DNA of 64,000 bases from Flavobacterium hankyongi (GTDB lineage: Bacteria; Bacteroidota; Bacteroidia; Flavobacteriales; Flavobacteriaceae): NCBI RefSeq assembly GCF_036840915.1, contig NZ_CP085725.1, positions 1,860,001-1,924,000 of the forward strand, written 5' to 3'. Position 1 is the first letter of the stretch, and each line of letters begins with the position of its first letter. Below, piece by piece: positions 56,638 to 64,000 of the stretch. The translations under genes and the position numbers were made by a program. The notes below the pieces were generated by a model. The model made no database searches, had not been told where the DNA came from, and saw only the letters and a list, made by a program, of their open reading frames with translations.

Positions 56638-57927
56638 TTATGATAATGTTTTAGAAACTCTATCAATTGCTTCGATTGTAAAATCAAGATCTTCATAAGT
56701 CAATGCATCAGTAATAAACCAAGTCTCATAAGCAGAAGGTGCAATATAAACTCCTTCTTTTACTAATCCGTGAAAGAAATCTTTGAAACGTTGATTATCT
56801 CCATTTTTTGAAGTATTAAAATCATAAACTTCATCTTTATCAAAATGAACAGAAATCATCGAACCTACTCTATTTATAGTAAAATCAATATTATTTAATG
56901 TTAGTACTTTTCTGATTCCAACTTCTAAATAAGCTGTTTTTTGTTCTAATCTTTTAAAAATTTCAGTATCATGATTTAATTCAGTTAACATCGCTAACCC
57001 TGCAGCCATTGCTAAAGGGTTTCCTGACAATGTTCCTGCTTGATACACAGGTCCAAGAGGCGCTAAATAATTCATAATTTCATTACGAGCAGCGAAAGCA
57101 CCAACTGGTAATCCGCCTCCAATAACTTTACCAAAACAAACAATATCTGCTTTGATGTTATAAAGTTCTTGTGCTCCTCCTTTTGCCAAACGGAAACCAG
57201 TCATTACTTCATCAAAAATTAACAAAGTTCCATTTGCTGTACAAAGTTCGCGCAACGACTCTAAAAAACCTTCTTTAGGAGGGATACAACCCATATTTCC
57301 CGCTACTGGTTCTATTATGATTGCAGCAATTTCGTTTTTATTGGCTTCTAATAATTCCTTAATATTTTGAATATCATTATAATTAGCCAATAGCGTATCT
57401 TTTGCTGTACCTTGTGTTACTCCGGGACTATTAGGTGAACCAAAAGTTATAGCTCCACTTCCTGCTTGGATTAAGAAAGAATCCGAATGACCATGATAAC
57501 ATCCTGCAAACTTGATAATTTTATCTCTTCCAGTAAATCCACGCGCCAAACGAATAGCACTCATACAAGCTTCTGTACCTGAATTGACAAAGCGAATTTT
57601 ATCAATATTTGGCACCATAGAAACTGCTAATTCAGCTATTTTTGTTTCTATCTCTGTCGGCATTCCAAATGATGTTCCTAACTTGGCTTTTTCGACAACT
57701 GCATTAACTACTGGCTCATAAGCATGTCCTAAAATCATTGGCCCCCATGAGTTGATATAATCTATAAGTCGATTACTATCTTCATCAAAAAGATACGCTC
57801 CTTTAGCGCTTTTTACAAATATTGGTGTTCCTCCTACGTATTTAAATGCTCTTACTGGCGAATTTACTCCGCCTGGAATTACTTTCTCAGCTTCAGCGAA
57901 TAGCTGACTACTTCTTTGATAAATCAT
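56638..57927 (-). CDS. hemL: Glutamate-1-semialdehyde 2,1-aminomutase
   Basis: 429-aa PLP enzyme of the C5 pathway to 5-aminolevulinate and heme. It has [51 protein letters not shown] and the PLP lysine in [14 protein letters not shown] near residue 266. Full length. Confidence 0.96.
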   Translation of the reverse strand: MIYQRSSQLFAEAEKVIPGGVNSPVRAFKYVGGTPIFVKSAKGAYLFDEDSNRLIDYINSWGPMILGHAYEPVVNAVVEKAKLGTSFGMPTEIETKIAELAVSMVPNIDKIRFVNSGTEACMSAIRLARGFTGRDKIIKFAGCYHGHSDSFLIQAGSGAITFGSPNSPGVTQGTAKDTLLANYNDIQNIKELLEANKNEIAAIIIEPVAGNMGCIPPKEGFLESLRELCTANGTLLIFDEVMTGFRLAKGGAQELYNIKADIVCFGKVIGGGLPVGAFAARNEIMNYLAPLGPVYQAGTLSGNPLAMAAGLAMLTELNHDTEIFKRLEQKTAYLEVGIRKVLTLNNIDFTINRVGSMISVHFDKDEVYDFNTSKNGDNQRFKDFFHGLVKEGVYIAPSAYETWFITDALTYEDLDFTIEAIDRVSKTLS

Positions 57928-57990
57928 TTATCCTGATATTTATATTTAGCTTCAATGGAAGCTGAAATTATGTTTATTATTTGCCTAAAA

Positions 57991-58878
57991 TTATTTAACT
58001 ATAAGTGTTTGTCCAATAGAAATTGCATTATCAGTTAAGTTATTTTTTACTTTTAGTGAATCTACTGATAAATTATATTTTCTTGAAATCGAGTATAATG
58101 TATCTCCTTGTTCAACTACGTGAGTTTGATCCATTGATGCTAGTTTTATTTCTGATTGGAGCTTTGACGGAGTTGAAACTGGTGAACTCATAATAGGAAA
58201 AAAATCTATCCCTAAAACTTCTGCATCATATTGATGCAAATTATATCTCTCAATTAAGCCAATGAGCTTTTCAGGATATTTAGGGTCTGTTGCATATCCT
58301 GATTTTTTTAATCCTCTAGCCCAACCTTTGTAATCATGCTTCTCTAACTTAAACAATGGCTGATACCAAGGTCTAGTGGTTAAAAACAACGAATGATCAC
58401 GATATGATTCATACGCTTTTTCATATTTTCTAAAGCATTCTTGTGCGGCATCATCATCATGACGAACATATTCTCCAGTCCATTCCTTGTGACATTTTAT
58501 TCCAAAATGATTGTTTGCCGTTCTGCATAAAACTCCTGTCCCTGCTCCTGACTCAAGAATCCCTTGGGCTAAAGTTATGCTGGCTGGCACACCATATTTT
58601 TGCATATCTTCTTTTGCTACGTCTTTAAAATCGTTAATGTAAGCCAAAACAACTTCTTTAGTAACTTTTATGTTTGATGTTGCAACTAAAATTTCATTTT
58701 GTGTTTTAGGCTGATCTATTTGGACAACAGGCTGCTCATTAACTACTTTTTTAGCAGGAGGAGTTACGCCTTTCTTTTTATGTGTAGTTTGTACAGTTTT
58801 TTTTGATTGCAGTTTTGACTTTGAAGAACCACAACCTATTATTACCAACAAAAATAAAATATAGACTACTTTATTCAT
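57991..58878 (-). CDS. Glucosaminidase lipoprotein with LysM domain
   Basis: 295-aa lipoprotein (ILFLLVIIGCGSSK) with a Lys/Pro linker, an FlgJ-type N-acetylglucosaminidase domain (ITLAQGILESGAGTGVLCRTANNHFGIKC; catalytic Glu in ILESGAG near residue 110) and a C-terminal LysM (VVEQGDTLYSISRKYNLSVDSLKVKNNL). It cleaves peptidoglycan glycan strands. It overlaps the upstream PLP enzyme gene by 8 bases. Confidence 0.92.
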   Translation of the reverse strand: MNKVVYILFLLVIIGCGSSKSKLQSKKTVQTTHKKKGVTPPAKKVVNEQPVVQIDQPKTQNEILVATSNIKVTKEVVLAYINDFKDVAKEDMQKYGVPASITLAQGILESGAGTGVLCRTANNHFGIKCHKEWTGEYVRHDDDAAQECFRKYEKAYESYRDHSLFLTTRPWYQPLFKLEKHDYKGWARGLKKSGYATDPKYPEKLIGLIERYNLHQYDAEVLGIDFFPIMSSPVSTPSKLQSEIKLASMDQTHVVEQGDTLYSISRKYNLSVDSLKVKNNLTDNAISIGQTLIVK

Positions 58879-59776
58879 TTACAATTATTTTATTCATTTT
58901 TCTCTTTTCGAGCAATTTATTCATTCCTTCAATCCCTTGTAATCCACCAGTATGAATCAAGAGTATTTTTCCATTTTTTGGAAAATAATTCCTATTTATC
59001 AAATCTAAAACACCAAAAAACATTTTTCCTGTATAAATTGGATCTAAAAAAATAGAAGTTTTTGTATAAAAATTATTTATAAAATCAATTAATTCTTCAG
59101 TCACTTTTCCATAACCTCCAAAATGATAATCAGTTATTAATTCCCAATTTTTATTATTTGCAAACTTACGAATTTCATCTTTTAAAAAATCTCCTTTTAA
59201 TGCAGGAAAACCTATGACTTTTTGATGTGGTTTAGAAGAATCTATAATTCCCGAAATAGTTCCTCCAGTCCCAACAGCACAACATATATAATCAAACTCT
59301 ACATCCCCTTGATTAAGAATTTCTTTACAACCTTTTACAGCTAAATCATTAGTTCCTCCTTCTGGTAAAACATAACAGCTACCGTATTTATTTTTTAAGT
59401 AATTTAAAAATTCATTCGAATCTTTTTTTCTATACTGATCTCTTGTTACAAACTCAAATTTCATCCCACATTGCTGGGCAAAATATAATGTTGGATTATT
59501 ATTAATTTCTCTCCAAAGCTCATCTCCTCTTATAACTCCAACACAATTCAAACCATTTTCCTTACAGGCATAAGCTGTAGCAGCTATATGATTAGAATAC
59601 GCCCCTCCAAAAGTAATCAATGTATCAAATAAACTTTCTTTAAAAAAGTCAATATTATACTTAAGTTTTCTGAATTTATTACCTGAAATAAAGGGATGTA
59701 ACGAATCTTCTCTCTTTACCTGCAAAACAATTTGTCTATCAGTAATTGATGATATATTTTGATTTATAGAATCCAT
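58871..59776 (-). CDS. ACC deaminase / D-cysteine desulfhydrase family PLP enzyme
   Basis: 301-aa fold-type II PLP enzyme: PLP lysine in SGNKFRKLKYN, FGGAYSNH, phosphate loop GTGGTISG, and LLIHTGGLQG at the C-terminus. Family members are 1-aminocyclopropane-1-carboxylate deaminases or D-cysteine desulfhydrases; the latter is more usual in bacteria without plant contact. Start is the ATG at 59776: the -7 box at 59782-59789 leaves almost no leader, and the GTG at 59782 overlaps it. Confidence 0.88.
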   Translation of the reverse strand: MDSINQNISSITDRQIVLQVKREDSLHPFISGNKFRKLKYNIDFFKESLFDTLITFGGAYSNHIAATAYACKENGLNCVGVIRGDELWREINNNPTLYFAQQCGMKFEFVTRDQYRKKDSNEFLNYLKNKYGSCYVLPEGGTNDLAVKGCKEILNQGDVEFDYICCAVGTGGTISGIIDSSKPHQKVIGFPALKGDFLKDEIRKFANNKNWELITDYHFGGYGKVTEELIDFINNFYTKTSIFLDPIYTGKMFFGVLDLINRNYFPKNGKILLIHTGGLQGIEGMNKLLEKRKMNKIIVNE

Positions 59777-59781
59777 TACCA

Positions 59782-59789
59782 CAAAAATA
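59782..59789 (-). promoter_or_regulatory. Predicted -7 box, possibly leaderless transcript
   Basis: TATTTTTG on the minus strand. Its G is six bases before the A of the ATG at 59776, so the mRNA may begin at or next to the start codon. Confidence 0.5.
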
Positions 59790-59918
59790 CAAATAAAGAT
59801 TTTAAACCTTCTACACCACTAGAAATTACAAGAAAAAAAACAAAATAAGAACAACATTTTGTTACAAAAAAGTTCTAAATCAAATCCTTAAATCTTTTAA
59901 GATTGAGAAAAAACTTAC

Positions 59919-59962
59919 TTTTATAAAAATAAAATCGACAAATCAATTTTATTTTTATAAAA
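59919..59962. repeat. Perfect 17-bp inverted repeat, A/T only
   Basis: TTTTATAAAAATAAAAT (59919-59935) and its exact reverse complement (59946-59962) flank a 10-nt loop. It may be a hairpin in a long leader or an AT-rich protein-binding element. Confidence 0.6.
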
Positions 59963-60184
59963 ACACTAAAACCTTACTGTTAGCTGAGTTTTCTAACAAA
60001 TAAAGACATTAAAAAAACAACATTTTAGGATTAAAATTGTACGATAAACTACAAAATTTAATAGGCAAAATTTGTATTAAAAAGGTACTTAAATTACTTT
60101 TACAATGAAATGGATTTTATTTAATGAATTAACAGCTAACGAAATAGAAAAAAACTACTTTCCAATTTTTTACGTATATGCATT

Positions 60185-60235
60185 TAAAATTATATGGCAT
60201 CAAATTTGATGACGGCTTTGCCATTATATATTTTA
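60185..60235. promoter_or_regulatory. Imperfect hairpin in the leader of the surface protein
   Basis: TAAAATTATATGGCA and TGCCATTATATATTTTA pair with two extra bases on one side, around a loop of about 19 nt, ending about 38 bases before the ATG. Possible leader structure; no known riboswitch was recognised. Confidence 0.35.
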
Positions 60236-60272
60236 AAATCAAAGTAGTCATTTTTTCTAACCTTAACTCAAA

Positions 60273-63200
60273 ATGCATATGTTAAAGAATTACCCTAAAC
60301 TAGTACTGAACATGAAGACCCTTTTGTCCTTCCTGTTCTTTTTGACCCTATCTTGTTTTTCTTATGGGCAAATTACACAAAGAGGAGCCGCTACAATAGG
60401 CACTTCGACTAACAGTAATACAATAACTATCAACAAACCTACAGGAGTAATTGCTGGCGACTTGATGATTGTTTCAATTGCTTCTGACGACAACAACTCC
60501 CTTACTGGCACAAACGCATCTCTTGCAGGATGGACACTTCAAAGTAGCGTTACCATTGTTAATAATGGCCACAGAGGAAGTGTTCTATATAGAGTTGCTG
60601 ATGGAACCGAAGGGACCTCATTTACATTTAATGTACCGAATGGAAGTGGTACAACTAACAATAGCGTTGGAGCAATTATAGCTTTTTATGGCATTAACAC
60701 AGCAACGCCTTTTGATACAAATGGAACATTTAACGCAGTCTCAGCCAATACTGTTACCGCTAATTCAATAACTACGACAACAGCTAATGCGGGTATTGTT
60801 ATGCTAGGTGTAGGAGGAAGAAACAACAGAACATACAATGCTCCATGGTCAACTACATCTCCTGGAACTCTAACAGAGTTATACGACACTTCAAATGAAG
60901 CTTCAGTTGGTGCAGCTTGGGGAATTAAAGCCACAGCTGGAGCAACTGGCAATGGAACAGTTACATATAGTGGAAATGATCGAAATGCAGGTATTTTGCT
61001 TTCTTTAAGAAGAGTATCAGCTCCAACAATAACCAGTTTAGCTGGCTCGCCAGCGTGTCCTGGGAGTAGCATAACTATTAATGGAACTAATTTATTAAAT
61101 GCGTCAAATATCACAATAGGTGGTACACCTGTAAGCTCAATAACATCAAACACAGCCACACAAATTGTAGCTGTTGTAGGAACAGCAACTACAGGAACAG
61201 TACAAGTTACAACTCCAGGTGGAACAGCAACTAGCGTCGCTGTATTTACAGTGTATGGAGCACCTGCAAATCCTGCAAATCCAACTAGTAATTCACCACA
61301 ATGTAATCCTACTGGAGTAACAATAACACAAAGTGGAAGTGCTCCAATTGGAGAAACTTGGTATTGGCAAACAACAGCAACTGGAACTTCAACAGCAAAT
61401 AATGCTTCTACACCTTGGGTTGTAAATACATCAAACACATACTATGTAAGATCAAGAAATAACGTAACAGGATGTTGGAGTAATGGAGCAGGTAGCATCA
61501 CAGTTGTTGTAAACAATACAATAAATACAACAGCATCAACGCCAACCCCTGCCAATTCAGCAACAAATGTTTGTTATTCAGGATCTGGAGCAATATCTAG
61601 CTTAAATTGGACTGCAGCAGCAGGAGCATCTGGATATGATGTTTATTTTGGTACTACTGTGGTTCCTCCACTAGTAAGCTCTAATCAAGCAGGAACAACA
61701 TACAACATGGGTACTCTATTAGCTAGTACAAATTATTATTGGAAAATTGTTCCAAGAAATACATGTGGAATAACTACTGGTTCGCCAGTTACTTGGTCAT
61801 TTTTAACTAATAACGCACCATGTTATTGCACTCCTTCTTCAACACTTAACACATCTTACATCGATTCGGTTTCATCAATTGGTACATTGGCAGACAATTC
61901 AAATGTTAGTGGTGGATATTCAGCAAGTGGCTATGGGAATTTTTCAGGAATTACCATTGCTTCACAAATCCCTGGAGGTGGTATAAACTTCAATTTAAAT
62001 TTAGCAGGCACTGGTCAAGCAATAAGAACATACATTGACTGGAACAATGACGGAGTCTTTGCTGATCCAGGAGAATTATATTATTCTTCAGGAACAACAA
62101 CATTAACAGGAACAACAACATTCGGAATTGTTGTTCCTTCTGGACAAACTCCAGGAAATTATAGAATGAGAATTAGAACTAGACAAAATTCAACAATCGA
62201 CCCTTGTTCAGTTTTAGGTTCTGGTGAGGCTGAAGATTACACAATTTCTGTTGTTACAGATTGTACACAAAAAATTACTAGCTGGACAGACGGATCAGCT
62301 TGCGGCTCTCCAAACACGGTTAATTTAAGTGTAACTTCAACTGGAGCCACTGGATTTAGATGGTATAGTGCGAAAACTGGAGGAAGTCTATTAGCAACAA
62401 CTGCAACTGGTAGCTGGACAACACCTTCAATAGCTACAACAACAACATATTGGGTAACTGCATATAACGGAACTTGTGAATCACTTTATAGAACTCCGGT
62501 TAAAGCAACTATATTAACAACAACTAATATTGTAGTTACACCTTCTTCTCCTATTATTTGTGGGGAAAACACACCGATATCAATAAATGCTGCTGGTGAT
62601 ACTACTGAAGAAGATTTATTAACACAAGATTTTGAAAGCGGAATAGGGTCTTGGGCTATATCACATACAACTTGGACGAGTCCGGGTGCAGATTCAGATT
62701 GGAGCATAAAAACTAGTCCATACCAACCTTCTGGAACATCTGTATGGAAACCAGCAATAAACTCAGGGGCTATTGCTACAACTGGAAATAAATTTGCTTT
62801 AACAACATCTGATTATAATGGTTCAAATATTGTAACTATTTTAACTTCTCCTATTGTAAATCCTTCAACATATACAAGTCTAACACTTACTTTTGATCAT
62901 TTTTATTCAAATTTTAGTGGAGATAGTGCTGAAATACAAGTATCTATTAATGGAGGGGCTTTTACTGCAGTCACCCCTACAGCTGCTTCATACACAACTG
63001 ATATTGGAACTGCTGGTGACTTTGTAACACAAACTATTAACTTAAATGATTATGCATTACCTGCAAACACTCAATTACAGTTTCGTTTTGTTTATACTGC
63101 TCAGTTTGATGATGGTTGGGCTGTTGACAACATTAGACTATATGGTATCAAGCCTTTAAACACTACTTTTACTTGGAGCGGAGGGGTTGATGCGTATACT

Positions 63201-64000
63201 AATATTGCTTGTACAATTCCATATACAAATCAAAGTTTGTCTACTATCTATGTTTTACCAAATGCAACTCAATTAAGTTCACCTTCATGGAATTTTACTG
63301 CAACTGCTACATTATCGAATGGATGTTCGGTTGTAAAAAATATAAATGTTACAAACAACACAAAAACATGGTCTGGAGCATCATCTCAACTATGGAATGA
63401 TCCAACAAACTGGATTCCAAATGGAGTACCAAATGCTACTCATTGTGTTGTAATACCTAGTAATACCCAAATTACTGGTAGTGGAAATAATACTTATGCA
63501 TTAAATTTAACAGTAAAATCAACTGGAAACCTAGAATTACAATCTAATAATAGTTTAACTGTTACGGATTTTATAGATGTGAAAACAGGCGGAACATTTA
63601 ATGTAAGGAATTCGGCGAATTTAATTCAAGTGAATAACGTTGTGAATAGCGGAAATATAAACATGCAAAGAACTGCCTTTATAGACTACAGAGACTATGT
63701 GTACTGGTCTTCTCCTGTTGCAAACTTTAACTCAGCAAATATTTCTACGTATTCTAACAACAATAATTTATACAAATGGATTCCAACTGTTGCTGGTAAT
63801 GGTGTAGGAGGTTTTGGAAATTGGGTTAATGGAACTGAAACAATGACACTTGGTAAAGGATATATCGAAAGAGGACTTAACAATGCTCCTTTAAATTCTC
63901 CAGTAAATTTTACAGCTACTTTTTCTGGAGTTCCAAATAATGGAAATATTTCAACGCCAATATCTAGAGGAACATACAATTTGGGAACATCATACCCTTC
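60273..64000 (+). CDS. Giant multidomain secreted surface protein (N-terminal part, cut by window edge)
   Basis: Open frame from ATG 60273 to the window end (1242 codons, no stop). Signal sequence MKTLLSFLFFLTLSCFSYGQ starts at an internal ATG, 60312; 60279 is a third choice. Domains in order: a beta-rich N-terminal part (about 30-246), an IPT/TIG-like fold (APTITSLAGSPACPGSSITINGTNL, about 250-327), Ig/fibronectin-like Cys-containing repeats (about 330-510), a GEVED-type domain (YIDWNNDGVFADPGELYY to GEAEDYTISV, about 586-660), a jelly-roll-like part with FESGIGSWAI, and a repeat with WSGASSQLWNDPTNWIPNGVP near 1033. Typical of type IX-secreted adhesins of Flavobacteria; the C-terminal sorting domain would lie outside the window. 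Confidence 0.85.
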   Translation, partial: MHMLKNYPKLVLNMKTLLSFLFFLTLSCFSYGQITQRGAATIGTSTNSNTITINKPTGVIAGDLMIVSIASDDNNSLTGTNASLAGWTLQSSVTIVNNGHRGSVLYRVADGTEGTSFTFNVPNGSGTTNNSVGAIIAFYGINTATPFDTNGTFNAVSANTVTANSITTTTANAGIVMLGVGGRNNRTYNAPWSTTSPGTLTELYDTSNEASVGAAWGIKATAGATGNGTVTYSGNDRNAGILLSLRRVSAPTITSLAGSPACPGSSITINGTNLLNASNITIGGTPVSSITSNTATQIVAVVGTATTGTVQVTTPGGTATSVAVFTVYGAPANPANPTSNSPQCNPTGVTITQSGSAPIGETWYWQTTATGTSTANNASTPWVVNTSNTYYVRSRNNVTGCWSNGAGSITVVVNNTINTTASTPTPANSATNVCYSGSGAISSLNWTAAAGASGYDVYFGTTVVPPLVSSNQAGTTYNMGTLLASTNYYWKIVPRNTCGITTGSPVTWSFLTNNAPCYCTPSSTLNTSYIDSVSSIGTLADNSNVSGGYSASGYGNFSGITIASQIPGGGINFNLNLAGTGQAIRTYIDWNNDGVFADPGELYYSSGTTTLTGTTTFGIVVPSGQTPGNYRMRIRTRQNSTIDPCSVLGSGEAEDYTISVVTDCTQKITSWTDGSACGSPNTVNLSVTSTGATGFRWYSAKTGGSLLATTATGSWTTPSIATTTTYWVTAYNGTCESLYRTPVKATILTTTNIVVTPSSPIICGENTPISINAAGDTTEEDLLTQDFESGIGSWAISHTTWTSPGADSDWSIKTSPYQPSGTSVWKPAINSGAIATTGNKFALTTSDYNGSNIVTILTSPIVNPSTYTSLTLTFDHFYSNFSGDSAEIQVSINGGAFTAVTPTAASYTTDIGTAGDFVTQTINLNDYALPANTQLQFRFVYTAQFDDGWAVDNIRLYGIKPLNTTFTWSGGVDAYTNIACTIPYTNQSLSTIYVLPNATQLSSPSWNFTATATLSNGCSVVKNINVTNNTKTWSGASSQLWNDPTNWIPNGVPNATHCVVIPSNTQITGSGNNTYALNLTVKSTGNLELQSNNSLTVTDFIDVKTGGTFNVRNSANLIQVNNVVNSGNINMQRTAFIDYRDYVYWSSPVANFNSANISTYSNNNNLYKWIPTVAGNGVGGFGNWVNGTETMTLGKGYIERGLNNAPLNSPVNFTATFSGVPNNGNISTPISRGTYNLGTSYP

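Larger units (their letters stand above)
59790..60272. other. 483-bp divergent intergenic region rich in inverted repeats
   Basis: AT-rich region before the right-edge surface protein. It holds AATCTT-TT-AAGATT (59891-59904), a perfect 17-bp AT-only inverted repeat (59919-59962) and an imperfect 15-bp hairpin (60185-60235). A 34-codon frame at 60105-60209 has no support. No TAnnTTTG box was found close to 60273. Confidence 0.7.

Noticed and set aside
59919..59962. 17-bp inverted repeats as ends of an invertible promoter
   Set aside because: Invertible promoters of Bacteroidota have a segment of about 100-200 bp between the repeats; here only 10 nt separate the arms, so a hairpin is the better reading.
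60105..60209. 34-codon open frame in the gap before the surface protein
   Set aside because: No signal peptide, no recognisable motif, AT-driven composition, and it overlaps the hairpin at 60185.
60686..61438. 250-codon minus-strand open frame
   Set aside because: It is antisense to the right-edge surface protein, whose frame is continuous with a signal peptide and recognisable domains. The minus frame has low-complexity Val/Ala/Pro sequence typical of shadow frames.

Overview
The window is AT-rich chromosomal DNA from a member of the Bacteroidota, almost certainly Flavobacterium or a close relative in the Flavobacteriaceae. The evidence is: RpoB, RpoC and EF-Tu of flavobacterial type; promoters with the TAnnTTTG -7 element; almost no Shine-Dalgarno sequences except a perfect one before rpsU; many lipoproteins with short LxxC signals; a SusC/SusD pair; and giant repetitive surface proteins of the type usually secreted by the type IX system. 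Genus and species are inferred from protein resemblance, not from a search.

Layout. 1-3338 (minus) holds a small exported protein and the N-terminal 875 residues of a giant surface protein with an RCC1-like part followed by near-identical DUF11 repeats, cut by the left edge. prfC (3928-5517) and a DUF3467 protein follow. 6036-19466 is the large minus-strand transcription and translation operon: two tRNA-Thr, tRNA-Tyr, tuf, tRNA-Trp, secE, nusG, rplK, rplA, rplJ, rplL, rpoB, rpoC. Its predicted promoter lies at 19438-19466, and intercistronic hairpins lie before rpoB and rpoC. Upstream sit rpsU, a XerC/D-type recombinase and a ribosome hibernation factor. 21053-31041 is mixed housekeeping: lipoproteins, a flavin reductase, an acyl-CoA dehydrogenase, a ComEA-like HhH protein, PspC, DUF2851, cystathionine beta-synthase and a putative porin. 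31138-37615 is a SusC/SusD locus with two Calx-beta-like lipoproteins. 37815-41952 carries rnhB, lipB, a lipoprotein and lysS.

The most interesting region is 42004-56183. It contains a clade-II-type nitrous oxide reductase locus (nosZ as a lipoprotein, a c-type cytochrome donor, a nos membrane protein, nosL, nosD, nosF, nosY), a truncated haemoglobin, a fasciclin lipoprotein, a 12-TM protein resembling heme-copper oxidase subunit I, a Crp/Fnr-family regulator, and a TonB receptor/PepSY/Cys-Met-rich module that I propose imports copper for NosZ. Palindromes with a TGA-N6-TCA core lie before five transcription units. At four of them the palindrome centre is about 37 bp from the G of a -7 box, the geometry of a class II activator site. 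The Crp/Fnr protein has a recognition helix that fits this core, so the region looks like one regulon for anaerobic or NO/N2O respiration.

56248-59776 holds a small secreted protein, hemL, a LysM glucosaminidase and an ACC-deaminase-like PLP enzyme. A second giant secreted protein starts near 60273 and runs off the right edge, after a leader region rich in inverted repeats. No insertion sequence, prophage, CRISPR array or rRNA was seen.
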